Part shown: positions 26,581 to 39,230 of the stretch, piece by piece
Layout: each line of letters starts with the position of its first letter
How positions within the stretch are numbered: the first letter of the stretch is position 1
NCBI RefSeq assembly: GCF_000524195.1
Contig: NW_020170428.1
Span: 19,888 to 83,887, forward strand
Origin: Echinococcus granulosus
Lineage: Eukaryota > Platyhelminthes > Cestoda > Cyclophyllidea > Taeniidae
Reading direction: 5' to 3'
Length of the DNA: 64,000 nucleotides
The notes under the pieces: model-generated
Database searches by the model: none
Told to the model about the DNA's origin: nothing
Seen by the model: only the letters and a program-made list of their open reading frames with translations
Program-made: the position numbers and the translations under genes

Positions 26581-27789
26581 CGACGTTGAGGCGGCACGAG
26601 GCAGTACATTGAACCCCCTCCTCTTGAGACTGCAGTTGATCAGCAAAATTTAACTATATGGTCATAATTAAACTAAATTCTGGTGGAAAAATTGACAGCC
26701 CAAAGCGGTTGAGTAGGTGACAGTAAATGTGAGACAGCATGCAGCAATAAAATTCAAGCACCAAACCTTACGTGTCTTAGACCTTGCCGGTACTGATGCG
26801 GAGGTGGTGAGGGCTGCTACAGAAGCGCGGCAAGCAGACTGGCCAATCACGATGCCGGCAGGGGGTGTCACGACAACCTGCCAATGACAGGCCACTGTTT
26901 CGAGGAGGTGACGTGAATGAGCAAACACTACCTTCCCTGTGGTGTGACTTGATAGAAACTGCTAACTCCGTCTTCCACTTCACCAATGTGGCAATATCTA
27001 GTGATTTTTTAAAAAAAAGGCATTTCCTCTGCATTATTTCCTTGCTGCATGCAGTTAAGGGGAGCATCTTTATTTCCTTCGACTGCAGCGTGGAAGCGAT
27101 TCCTTGGGTGAGGCAGTGGCGTAGTTAGGCCTTGGTTGTGCTTCACGTGGCCTCCAACCTGACGCCTAGCCGATGGTACGGCAATTGCGGTCCCACCGCC
27201 AACTTTGCGATGTGCTTCTGTCAAAACAAAATGCGCCACAAGGTGGTTGCTTGGTGATAGTCATTACTTGGTGCGCATTCACCTCAATCGCATCTTCACC
27301 GAGATCGAGAAGCATGGTGACCTGGCATTGGTGGGCACGAGGCATCCTTGAAAACAAAAAAAGGAAACGCATTTGCTTGTGAATAAGGAAAGGCGAGGTT
27401 TTGGGAAATTGAGGCCACTGCTCGCAGAAACGCATTAATTAAAATTATTATAACGATATCACCCTACAGTTAATCTCCTAGTCGTTATGTGGACTCGCTT
27501 TAATCCTACCGACAGCCAAGTCCGCATCACACTCCCTTCCCCTGTAAAGAACATGCCATTCTGAAAAATTATATGTGTAGTTTTTCTCACAAGTGCTCAT
27601 TTTGAACAATTATAGCCCCAGTCGTTTTGTTCCACATCCAAATCCACTCTGACGATGTGAACCAGAGTGTCGCGAGGGATGGAAGGGTAATGGAAAGACC
27701 TTGTTGTCACCCATTGACCTCCAGCTTCAAACCCTCTGGCCGATTCGAAACTTGTGATGCAGCATTTAAATGAGGTGGTTATCAGGAGA
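26581..27789. other. intergenic region upstream of ETHE1
   Basis: Expected to hold the ETHE1 5' region. Minus-strand segments near 27270-27350, 26930-27005 and 26770-26885 are open and flanked by plausible splice sites, but their phases do not chain unambiguously and no family was recognised, so no gene is called. Confidence 0.45.
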
Positions 27790-28540
27790 GTAGAGGAGGA
27801 GGAGGAGGGGATTAGTGTCGTCTGTTCAATTTGCGACAAATATTGCGCCATGACCAGGGGAAGCTTGCACGAGACTCTTCACTTAATTGTCCTTAAACTG
27901 CCTACTTAAATGCTAATGAGTAGGTGTAAAAAAAATCGTAAAACTATTAGCGATCAAAAGTTAGCCTATTAAAAATACTATTTTCTTCTGGTCAATCTAT
28001 GTAAAACACGGAGGGGCTTCCGTGAACCCATGTCCCATGTTTGTCTCTCATTCTAACTTTGTTGCTGACTCAGCATGTGCCAGTAGAAAACGCAGGTTAT
28101 TTCCAAATGTCACAGGCACTTCCTAGGCAAATTTCGCATGGAATTTAAAAGTCCTGTCATTTTAATTGCTAATTGTCTTTTGGCAAGACACACTTTTGGA
28201 GGATCACCAAAGTTGGAAGGGGGATGTTACTTCAACATTTACTGCTGGGTCGAGTCATTGCTAATGCTTTCAATAAACGGTAAATGTTTAGTTTGGTAGT
28301 TTCCAGTGAAAAAAAAATAGGGAATCTTTGGTCATTTTGTTCTCTGAGTATGTAAACACAGAATCTTAATCAATACCCCAAAAAAAAATAATATTTTACA
28401 ACGTTATGGAAGGAGCCCTGCTTCTCGGGATCCATAAACCTGTGCAAACATTGTGATTATAAAATGTGGATAATTAAGTGTGGAAAAATAAAGCTACTTG
28501 ACCGAGGAGGTTGTGATGCCTAATGGACGTGCCCCTAAAG
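27790..28540 (+). repeat. dispersed repeat, copy 2
   Basis: Same element and orientation as the copy at about 21700-22445, offset by about 6.1 kb, with scattered substitutions and small indels. Both copies flank ETHE1 as direct repeats. The edge is approximate and lies about 100 bp before an assembly gap. Confidence 0.85.
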
Positions 28541-28645
28541 TGGATAAATGGAGGGAATGTATGTACCACTTCCTTCGTCCTCTTGCCTCTACCAATGTAT
28601 AGCCGTAGTTGCAGTTTGCCTACTGTAAAAATGTAGAATCCACCG

Positions 28646-28745
28646 NNNNNNNNNNNNNNNNNNNNNNNNNNNNNNNNNNNNNNNNNNNNNNNNNNNNNNN
28701 NNNNNNNNNNNNNNNNNNNNNNNNNNNNNNNNNNNNNNNNNNNNN
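28646..28745. other. assembly gap (100 N)
   Basis: Run of exactly 100 N, so the true length is unknown. Confidence 0.99.
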
Positions 28746-31615
28746 GTTGTTTGGCTGGGTCGCGACTTCGCTGTCACGAGGTGGCTGAAGACATCAGTGG
28801 TTGCTTAGACAGCCGTCAGCGGTGAAACTAATTGCAGGCATTCGATACCTCCCACAACCTCTTAAACTGCTGTTATGTGAGGGAAGTTTGGAATGCATTG
28901 CTAGTGGAGGAGTGAGCGAGTGGATGCTGTTCGCTTCTCTTGCTCTCCTAAAGGCGTTTACACAGTGGGAGGAAAGTGAATGGTCCGTCCGAAACGTCTG
29001 TTGGGTGTGGTCACGTGACTCCCCAAAAAATATTACTAATCCCCACTCCTTCATTTGTTCTCCTCTCCACCCCTTCCCTCGACTCTCCTCCCCCCCCCCC
29101 CCACGCCTGCCAAGTTAGCAACGGAAGCAGACCTTAAAGGCAGTTTTAAAACTTTTGTTTGTCCGGTCAAAGGCTTGGCTGACTGCTTCGGAGAGTCAAC
29201 GCCATTTGCCTCCCTCGCCCCGCTGAAACTGGCCCTACTCCGAGAGGCAAGCCAAAACTCCACAGACTGAGACACTTCGAGTCTATCGCCTCCTTCCGCT
29301 GCCCCAATGCGGTGTGCCGATGAAGATGGTAGGAGCATGATCTCTAGAGAGTGGAGACGCATAGAGTGTTCTTGCTATTCTCCTCCTTCTGCCGTGCCGC
29401 AGTGGGACATCAAAATTTCCGAGAGGACTGGGGGAGTGCTGGTACGGTTTGAGGGGATAATCCTCTCCTCACACGAGAATTGGAAACTCTCCGCTGTAGC
29501 TGTAGAGAATGTCAAAGAGGTTAGCTTTTTGAGTCCCAGATACTAACGTAATCGAAGCTGGGGCAACTTTCAACGAGTCGCAGGTGGCCCCAACAAACAA
29601 CTGTCCAAAAACCCTTCTAATGCGTTTTTCACATAAATCTGTACGCATCTAACCTTAGAGCGCTCACAGTGAGCCCTTTAGCGCCAATCAATGGCTACTT
29701 GGGGTAAATTTGAAGAAACAACACTTCTGTGCTGGAACCGGATAACTTACGTGTGTTCATGTCAAACCGGGACCGTGGAATTGCAGCCGCATTAGACTCA
29801 TGCACACACGCTAGATGCTGCCATACTAACAAGGCCTCCTAAACCAACAATCTCTGACTAAAGCGCAACTGTATTCGAGGTCAGCAAGCAGGAGCAGGCA
29901 GAAAAAACTTGACTTCCCACGCATCAGATCATGGACCCTCTTCCGACCGCCTGGTTCTGACCAATCCCCATCCCCTAATTTCCGCTCCCTTTAATTTCAC
30001 CACTCGCAGTAATCCCAGGGGTAATTGATCCCTTCGTCTCCTCTACTTTTAATTCGTTCTCCTTTTTTGAGGGGAAAGAGTGTACAGATTTGGCGGAGAA
30101 AGAGGGAGGGGAACAGGCATCCTGGCGCATGCTCACACGCACGTACGCACCCAAATTGTCGTGGTGTATACAAAGCTCGGTTAATAGCCTTGATCACACG
30201 ACCGTTTTCGCTTGCCTACCCACCCGCCAAGATGAAATCGACGTGTTAATTAGGCTCACCGAAACAAGCGCCACGTCGTAAGTGTGCTTGATGCTAATCA
30301 TCCAATCAGATGCGAGAATCTCACTAAAAAGCCCCCGTCGTAATTACCGCCAATTATATCAACCAATAGGAGCACGGTGGTCCCGGCCATCAGCTTGGGA
30401 GGACCTGGTTGAGAGCAATGTCGCAAATTGGTGCGATTTCATCACTTTCTAGAAAAGCATCACCCAGTAAATGTGGCACAAAGTTTTTTCAGCAATTTAG
30501 TCACAGAGTTAAATTCCCCCCATCTCGTGACGCGTGATGTGTGTGAAGTGATGAGGCAAAAATTGACAAGGCTTGCCAACTTCCCACATTATAGCAATGT
30601 CCAAGCTACACAAGTTCGGGAACTTTTGTATTTAAAAACCCTCTAAGCTTTCTTGGGGTAAAAATGTGTGCGTGTTCCGCCATACCACTTATCATGATTG
30701 TGGAGAAGTGAGAGGAAGCCACACAACAGTTGCGCTTTTCCTCAACTTTCAGGCCATTGGGGAGACACTTCCTCCCCTGCTTTGGGAAGGAGGTTGAAAT
30801 GCATTTTTTTCCCCATTCTGCCTTTCAATAGTGGCACTGTGACTAGTCAAGGCCCCATACAGATAGACCGTCTCTCCCGGTGGTAAGGAAGTAGGGACGT
30901 GGGGAGGAAAAACTGCATCATATGCTCCATGAATTCACCTCCCTTAGATGTAATACTAACCAAAAGTTTTCACGCTCATTTCACCGGCTGTTTCCGTTGT
31001 TAACGCGACAGAAGGAGAAGGCAGGCGAGCGGATGAAGGAGTGGCAAATGGTCATATATTTTGCAGATTACGTGACCACTTCTAGCGGATATTTCGACCA
31101 CGCTATTTATTTACTTCCTGCAGTAAAGACGAGTTCAAAAAAGAGCAGGAGAAGCTAATAGCATTTACTCGTTCACTCAGTGTCTCTCTCCCACTTATCG
31201 TCTAGGAATGGTTGCCGAAGTTCCATCATCTCTCACGAGAGGTTGTGGAGCATTCCGAATGTGAGTGATGCATCTGCCTACAAATGGTTTTACCACAGGA
31301 GGGTGTCAAAGGGATGGTAGGCCTACTAAAGTGTCTGTTTTCAACAAAGCTGCTACCAAGCTTAACAATTAATCGCGGTATCGCCACCAAGACCGATACC
31401 GACACCGGGAAGGGAAGGGAGGGGAAAGGAAGGGGAGAAGAGGGTGTGGGAGGGACCTGTGCATCTACGGTATTTGAGTCGGTCGGTCGAATGGAGACAA
31501 CGTAGACGAGAATACTCGCGTCGAAACGAAGCGATTATCGGAGTGGTGAAGTCACTTCCACATCGGTGGAAACGTCTACTCGTCGTGGTTGAAAAAGCAT
31601 GAGAGACCATTTTCA
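28746..31615. other. gene-free stretch
   Basis: About 2.9 kb of unique-looking sequence with a C-run near 29092-29102. No coding frame with recognisable content was seen on either strand, and nothing else could be supported. Confidence 0.5.
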
Positions 31616-32700
31616 CACTTTTTTTTCAAAGGAAGTTGTTGCGTCACTTTGTTCAGATTGCGTGTAGCGTTTCAAATGTCACTGGTGGAAAAAAAAGAGT
31701 GAGGACGGATACAGTTGGATGGGTGTGAGTGTGCCGAATGTGGAGACCACTTTTTGACAGGTGAAAGTTCAGGAATGCAATTGTCGTAAGTGAGAACGCA
31801 CGGTTTTTGTGGTGGATGAAGCATACACCCTGTGACGTGTAGTGTGAAGGCAGTGGAAGGTGGAACCTCTCAGGTGGTGAGCTGTAGCCTGAGCGTCATG
31901 AGTGAGACCCACACTGCGTTGTGATTGGTGGGGTGTGGATGACCCTTTGAAATGTGATTGGCTAGTAGAAGGGAGGTGTTCATCTAACAACAATTTGGTT
32001 AGGGAAAATACTTGATCAAAATGCACTGAAAGAAAGCAGGATTGCTTATCAAAAGTGGGTGGAATCTATACTGATTCCAATAAGTAAACGGAAGTCTGGG
32101 CGGTACATTAATAGCATCATCAAACGAATGGTGGCGTCCACTCATCCATGCGCCTTTTCAAAATGCCCTCCCACTGTTAGATTTAAGTCCCTTTCCCATT
32201 TACCTCCTAATTAACCACCTGAATCACTAACAACCCATTTACATGGGAATAGTACCTAAATACTTTTTTAGCAGCTTCTGTATCCTGTGTTGCTTTCTTC
32301 ACGTTTATACAAAATCTCAAGTTAGCGATAGCGATTAGTTAAAGGAAGGGGCGAGAGATTTGTGAAGGGAGACCTATACAAAACCAACTCGGCGAATCAG
32401 TGTCGGTGTATCCTGGGCAATCTTCTCATTTGACAATAATACGGGTCATTGGCCGGAGGTGACTCCACCCGCGTCACGCATATGTGACGGTTCGAATTCC
32501 TTACTCCAACCAAGCCTTAGAAAATGTAAAAAAGTTGACACGAATGCGTAATATTATCCAAACCTCTTTGGTATCGTGCCACCAGGCATACACTCTTAAC
32601 AGAATGCCATTTTATGGTAGTGCTTTTTCCGCGCCACTCGATGTCAGGCAAAGCACCCTCTGCTCTGCTAAAAGTCAGAAAATTCGTGTTTCCTTGACTG
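31616..32700 (+). repeat. array unit 1 (about 1.24-kb period)
   Basis: Shares, in order and with a constant offset of about 1.23-1.24 kb, four landmarks with the unit beginning near 32860. They are a T-run followed by a 'gcgtttcaaatgtcac'-like block, a 'tgattggtgggg...gattggcta' pair, a 'cctaattaaccacct'-like block, and a CATATG palindrome at 32473. No coding potential was recognised. Edges are approximate. Confidence 0.75.
32473..32488. promoter_or_regulatory. 16-bp CATATG-centred palindrome, copy 1
   Basis: GTCACGCATATGTGAC. First of about nine near-palindromic sites of form GTCAC-N-N-ATATGTGAC confined to 32.4-41.4 kb. The others start near 33714, 35125, 35163, 36673, 39050, 39094, 40283 and 41395. 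The core contains an E-box (CATATG) or a near variant. Function is unknown. Confidence 0.6.
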
Positions 32701-32859
32701 CGACTTAAGATAGGTCAGTCAAGGAGAAGTGGGCGTGTTGCGACATTCCATGCTCCAGAAAAGCATTTCCTATGTATCATTGGATGGATGAATACAATAT
32801 GGACGGAAGGATGCAGGATGGAAAAATATCTACTCGCTATGGAAAAATTCGACAGATTA

Positions 32860-33900
32860 TTTTCCTCTTTTTTTACATAAGAAGTTGTCACCTCACTTTG
32901 CTTCAATTGCATGCAGCATTTCAAGTGTCACCCTTATGGCCAAAGGGTGACCGTGGATACAGCTAGATGAATGTGAATGTGCAGAATGAGCTGGCAACTT
33001 TTCTGAGAGGTCAGGCTGAACAAGCGAGATAGATGTATTTGAGTACGCATTATTTTTTCACAGATGTCGTCATCGAATAGAAGGAAAATATCATTAAGCC
33101 CCTTTGAATGAGCTGTTGCTTCAATCCCACTAATGAGACCCTAGCCAGTTTCTGATTGGTGGGGTAATAAGAACCACTTGAAATCTGATTGGCTACTAGA
33201 AATTGCAGCATACCACACTGCAATTTAATTGGTCGAATCTAATATTTAAAAAAATCTTGAAAGAAGTCGATTGATTTATCAAGACTTAGTGTAGTGTGCA
33301 TTGATTAAACTGGGCACACAGTGACAAGGGTAATGTATTGATTGACATAATGTGTTAAATAGGGCCGTACACTTGCTTCCCCCATCTGTCTCCTCAATGT
33401 TTCTTTCCAAAATGTACCGCAACCCCTAGATTCAAGCAGCTTCACTATATACTTCTTAATTATATACCTATCACCTACATACATAGGTATATACGCAACT
33501 ACCTGCATAACCTAGAAATTACTTTTTCGCCTGCCCTCCCTTGCGGATGTGAGGGGGTGGACTCGACTGGTAAAGGAAATATTCAGCAAATGAACTCAAT
33601 GTATCAAACACCCAATTCAACCTGGTTATTTCATAAAAATAGGATAAGCTAAAATGATTGGTAGCGTGGAATGTGGCATTACTAAATCATCCGCCACAGG
33701 AGTAAAACCCAGTGTCACAAATATGTGACGATTTGCAACATCAGGTCACAGATTAAAGTTAAGGTTTTTTTCATCGGAACGACAGAATTGAAAGGAAGGG
33801 AAATGCCTTTTATTACGAAAGAAAGGTTTTACAGGCAAGGCGACTGTTGACTCAAAGTCACTCACAGTAGATCATCTATTGCCTCCTGCATGTGATGATT
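32860..33900 (+). repeat. array unit 2
   Basis: Second tandem unit with the same landmark order as unit 1: 'gcatttcaagtgtcac' near 32917, 'ctgattggtggggtaa' near 33150, 'cacctac..cataggta' near 33473, and the palindrome at 33714. Divergence from unit 1 is substantial, so the duplication is not recent. Confidence 0.75.
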
Positions 33901-33959
33901 TGCCGACAGACGAAAGTCATCAATGCGTGCTTTGATGCTGTGACCCTCTGACACCAAGG

Positions 33960-35360
33960 CTCCAGACAAAGTGGGACTTTGATGTACACAAGCAACGCTA
34001 TTCAGGTCTCCTTAGTGTGCGTCACTCGACCTCACTACCAACAGGGTGGCATGTGTTGGTACTCTGTCCTCTCAGCTAGGCATCCAATGCCTAGCCGGTT
34101 GTTTGTCTCCCCATATACCTGTTCAAAATCCCTTCCATCGGTGAGGTTCAAACAACCGTCTTTTTTGGCAACGCTAACACCAACAGAAGTGGAGGGTCCA
34201 AGTCGATGCACACCTACTCGGAGGTCAGTGGACCACTTTTCCCTGATGTATCTCTCACATACTGGAGCATTCCCGCACCCATACACGTGCACATCTCCCC
34301 ACTCCGACGTCAAGAGGCCAAACACATGACCGCGATGTCCCATTAGACATGCCTTTAACGCAGAATGCATAAATAAAGACGATTGTGCAATTTATACTCT
34401 CTCGTGCCAAATAAAGCAGACCAGGCTGAACCACATCCGACTAGACCGCGCGAGAAGAGACCAGACTGGAGTAGATTGAACTTTATTGGCCTGTATGGGT
34501 GAAGAATGAACCATTTCGACCCAAGTAATGCAATGTAGCTCTTTGCCATGTTTTGTTAGTCCAAATAACGCGTAATGCTTATTCATCGTGTGGAAGGCGG
34601 AGGAGGGTAATTGTCCGCCTCCCCGGGCGCATCACATCTACACACCAACCGCACCGTCATTATCACCACCATCATGCTGCCTATTTCACCTTATTCTATC
34701 TTTCACATAACTTAATGGTTCAGTATAGAAGTATTTCACTCAGCAGAGCTCAAAAAAACCTTCCACTAATTGCAGTGCAATCCACATTCCCCTCCTGTTG
34801 GATCCCGCTATACGGGGGAATTGGCTCTCCAACATCCGCCTCACTCCTCCTGTGTCCCTCTCCGTTTCCTCTTACTTTTGTGATGAGATGGAAAGGGTAG
34901 GATTACAGGGAAAAGTCCTTGAAGAGTGACCCACTGAATGCATTATTAACCCATGACAAATTGTGCCACTCTCGAGGTAACCAATCAGACACCTGTGACT
35001 TCTCCTTCCAGCAATTTCCCAGATCATTGCCTCTACGTATATGACAAGAACACTTCCCTTTTACCTGTCTATCGTAAACTCGCTCTCAGTGACTAGAGAA
35101 AAGCTTTCATACTGTTGCTCATCGTGTCACACATATGTGTCGCCTCGATTGTTGCGTCAATCGTCACATATGTGTGACGGGCGCATAAAAATGCCTGAAG
35201 CTGAACCTATCTTCCTTTGCCTGCTGCATCCACGCCCACTTGCACAATGTGCCAGCTTTTAGCCTGGAATTTCTACTTGTTCTTATGGCAGAGCAATAAG
35301 TACATCCATCTATGCTTAACCTTAACTTGTCAAAGTCTATGTGGTTTAAAGCGTGTTTCA
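33960..35360 (+). repeat. array segment E, copy 1
   Basis: Aligns with 37050-39230 in the same orientation. Landmarks are 'caacagggtggcatgtg' at 34041, 'gtcaagaggccaaacacatg' near 34309, 'ggtaaccaatcagac' near 34977, palindromes at 35125 and 35163, and 'gtcaaagtctatgtggttta' near 35328. The segment lies directly after unit 2. Confidence 0.75.
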
Positions 35361-35539
35361 TGCACCCCCACCTCTGTCCATCACGTCTTCGCCCTTCCCC
35401 ACCGCAACTGTTACCCCACCAAAAGAGAAGGAGTTGAAGTGTTGCTTATTTCTAAAAGGTCACGATTACAGACCAGGTTAGGTCATCGCAATTTTGGTGG
35501 AGGTTTCTACACACTCTGGGTGAAGAAGCAACAAAAATT

Positions 35540-36900
35540 TTTTAACCTTTTTATTACACAAAGTTATCACTCCATTTTTATTGCATGTAGCGTTTTAAAT
35601 GTCACTCACATGGATACAGCGAGTGCACAGAATGAACAGCCAACTTTTTGACAGGTCAAAGTGTAGAAGCGCGATGCATGCAAGCGGAAATGCACTAATA
35701 TTTAGTGTCCCAAGACTTCTCTGAAGATGAAAGACGATACATTGCTTAGGCAAAATATGTATATTCAGCATACAGAAGGTACTCGTGCTACTGGCATGGC
35801 CCGAAGGCCAGCCCACCCGACTTGGTACAATGGCCAAGTCAAAAGTGGCTCTTCACCAAAACCGAGAGTTAAGCAACCATCTTATTACAATTTTGCTACA
35901 GATGCAATAAACAGAGTGTGACGAGTCGTCTGATTGAAGTAAAAATTCACTACCCATCTGCCAATGAACTACTGCTCCAATGTCATGAATAAGGCCTTAA
36001 CTGAATTCTGATTGGCGGAGTAAAGATGACCCATTGAAATCTGATTGGCTAGTATAGAGTTGACGCTTGCATGGTTGCGATTTGATTGGTGGGAATATAC
36101 GTATAGAATAACCTCAAAGCAAGCAAAAAGAATTGTCAAGTCTGTGTAATTTGCCCTTTATTAATACGTGAATATAAATAAGGCCACAATACTGATACAT
36201 ACAATTTGTCGACTTGTGCCGTACAATCACTGTCGCAATCGCTCCACCCCCTGAGCCTTTCCAATATGTGCTGTCACCTCTAGAATTGAGCTTCTCCGTA
36301 AATCACCTCCTAATTGCCCACCTATTCGCCACTCATATACATAGGTAAATATATAACAACTCACTCGGCTCAGACACCTCATTTTTCAACCACTCCTCAC
36401 GTCTTTTAAGTTCTTACTGTATGTTGTAGGAAAGGCGAGGTAAAGAAGGGGGTGGGGGAGAAAGGGACCTTCACTCGGAAAGGAAAGAGCCAGTAGAGGG
36501 ATTTGGTAGATCGTTGTATGATATGCCTGGGAAGATCTGGTCATTTGACCATGACATGTGTAGTTGAATTAAAGGCAGGCGAATGGAAGAGGTGGGAGGG
36601 AAAGTGAAAAGAAATGAGGTTCCATCAACCCACCCGCCAATAAGGTTGCAGATTTCTTATTTTACCTATGGTGTCACAAATATATGACAGTTTGTAACAA
36701 ACGGTTTCAGTGCAAAAGGTATTACAAAGAGGAGCGAAGGTGACTGGAATCCCAGTACCTATTTAATAAACAAACATCTAAATTGAAGAGTGGTGACTTC
36801 CTCTTACCTGAGGGCGAATTTGGAAACGGTTGTAGGAAAACAGCTTTGTTTGTGAGCAAGCACTGCTGCTAAGGGGATTTAGGCAGGAAATTGCCCTCGT
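35540..36900 (+). repeat. array unit 3
   Basis: Third copy of the unit 1/2 type, with 'gcgttttaaatgtcact' near 35590, 'ctgattggcggagtaa' and 'ctgattggctagtat' near 36006-36056, 'cacctattcgcc' near 36318, and the palindrome at 36673. It is again followed by an E segment, making a higher-order duplication of (unit + E). Confidence 0.75.
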
Positions 36901-37049
36901 TGTAGACCGAACAGGGAGAGAGACGAACGCCACCACCGCATGCCTCAGTTGCTGTGACCGCCGTCATCGAGGCTTCAGGGGAGGTGTAAACTTGACGAAG
37001 CCAAGTGATGTAGTCGAAGTGACGTCTTTAAGGCATCTTTAGTATCGCG

Positions 37050-39230
37050 CAACTGAGCTATACCGCCAACAGGGTGGCATGTGATGGTGGTGGGGTTCCA
37101 CCTACTCCACCAGGTGTCCAGATTCTCCAGCACCTAAAACCTTGTCAGGAAAAACAACCCTACATAGTGTCGAGGTTCTGCCACGTCGTGTCTTGTCGTT
37201 CATGTTGCCAGAGAAGAAGGCAAAGGTAAGGTAAAGGAGAGAAAACAAAAAATAATTTATACCAAAGGAGAAACTGCCCTTTGTGCTGAAAAAAAATTCA
37301 ATGATGAGGCCACGTCACGACCATGCCAAGGCTGAGGGTGTGATGGTGCCATATTTTTAAGGCGAAAGAGGTCACTTTCACATTTCAAATAAAAACGTGC
37401 GTGTTTTTCATCCTTTTATTGAGTTATGCCACGTGCCTGCAGCCAACGTGGAGGTGTCAAGTCCGTCTAAGTTTACCCCACCAGTAATCGACACCTGAGA
37501 AGCAAGCAAGTTGTCCTTTGCGGCAACAGTGGGTGCCACGACGTGAAACTGGACACCGTTGGAACCATAATTGAGATGAAGGTAGAAAGGATGGGCAAAA
37601 ATGAAAGAGATGTAAAACGGGGAGACATATGGAAGGGCGAATACGGAAAGGATGGATAATCATGGCATGAATGGATGGATGGACGAAGGCGGGATGGATG
37701 GTTGGATGTTGGATGCAGGAATGCATGAGGGATGGATAATATGATGGATGGGTTTTGGGTGGATGCAAGATGTATGGGTGGATACAGGATGGACGGATAC
37801 GAAATGGATGGATGTGGGCTTGACGGAAAGATGGATACGAGATGGTTTGCGGGAGACACCCCTGACACCATTCAAGGAGGAGAAGTAAGTGCTATAAAGT
37901 GACCTAAGCTTCTTGTCAGCTTTTTTCTTCTCTTTCACCGATGTTGTCAAGGTGTCAGCTGTTTGTTCCCGCCAAACTGCCTCAAGTCAATTCCACGGGT
38001 TAGCTTCAAACAACTGTTTTATTTTTCACCAATATCAACACTAGAAGATAAAGAATGCACATTTCGGTGTACTTTAGTGATGCCTTTTCCACGCCTCAGT
38101 CGCTTCACCAACCCAGAGGTCGTTGGGCCACTTTTTCTTGATGGAAAATCCCCCAGACATTCACGCACCTACACATGCACACTTACCTGCTTAACGGTCA
38201 AGAGGTCAAACATGTGAGAGAATTGACCACGCCGTTGAGCATGCCTTTCACAGGAGACTGCTTCACCGATGAGAGGTGACACAACCCGCAATTGTGCAAT
38301 CGCCTCACTCTCGTACCCACATTGTTAACAGGGAGTAAAGAAGGCCACCCCTTACCATACCACACCATCTCAAACCGGATTCGACACGAACAGACCAGAC
38401 GAGAAGGGACCAGATGAGGCCGTGAATAGACAACCTCGGTCCGAGTAAGGACAGGGATACCTCTCTCTCTCCGTCTGCCAAGACCCATAGATGACCCACT
38501 GAGGTAACCAATCAGACGCGTCTGTCTTCTCGGCTCTCATTGGCTGCCATGTATCTGATAAATTCCACTTCCATCTCCTACTTATTCTCCATCTGAAAAT
38601 CATGGTAAACCCCTGCCCCCTTCAATTTTAAATGTAGTGAATGAAGAAAAGCCTTGCTTTGTTCCGTCCTTCATTTATTCTGTCGTAAAAGAGGGTGTTT
38701 CACCTGCTTGAAAGATGCAGTCGGTTTGATCTACTTGACAGTCGATGACAGGGTGGGGGGTACCTACGCACACCTCTAATCCCTCTTCCCTCATTGGCTG
38801 TCAGCACTTGGTCCCGCATCACTGCACATCATAGTTTAAGTTGCATAAGTAGCAGAAATTAGTCTGTGCAACACTTGAGTAAACAAATAGTGGTTCGTTG
38901 AGCACGACCTTGAGAAAACGCATCTCTCTCGCCCCATTTACTCACTACGACATAAAGCACGTACCCCCACTAATGCCTATCACAAGCTCTCCCTCTATCT
39001 TAGTAATGCGATAAAGTAAAGTGTTTCTGTGGCATTTTTTTACCCCACTGTCACATATACGTGACACATTGTTGTTTGCATCTGAATTGCCTCGTCGCAC
39101 ATATGTGACAGATGTCTCTGGCATTTTTTTTCTTAATTAACTATAATCATTTTTCATCCAGATTTGTCATAATCACCCCCCTATCCTTTATTCTACCTCG
39201 TCAAAGTCTAAGTGGTTTAATAGTGAATCC
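37050..39230 (+). repeat. array segment E, copy 2, interrupted by a minisatellite
   Basis: Homologous to 33960-35360 but longer, because the sequence between the 'caacagggtggcatgtg' landmark (37070) and the rest (from about 37950) contains an ATGG-type minisatellite and flanks. Later landmarks are 'gtcaagaggtcaaacatg' near 38198, 'ggtaaccaatcagac' near 38503, palindromes at 39050 and 39094, and 'gtcaaagtctaagtggttta' near 39200. Confidence 0.75.
37640..37850. repeat. imperfect ATGG/GGAT minisatellite
   Basis: About 200 bp of irregular ggatggatgg-type units with interspersed variants (gggatggatgg, ggatgcagg). Minus-strand open frames over it are Ser/Pro/His-rich low-complexity artefacts. Confidence 0.8.

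Noticed and set aside
37457..37950. Minus-strand Pro/His/Ser-rich open frames over 100 codons
   Set aside because: They are translations of the ATGG minisatellite.
33979..38217. Homologous open frames in the two E segments (33979-34329 and 37963-38217, + strand) ending at the same TGA
   Set aside because: The frames agree at both ends but not in the middle when the DNA is aligned (compensating shifts). The residues are Pro/Ser/Thr-rich without a domain, so a conserved protein is not supported.
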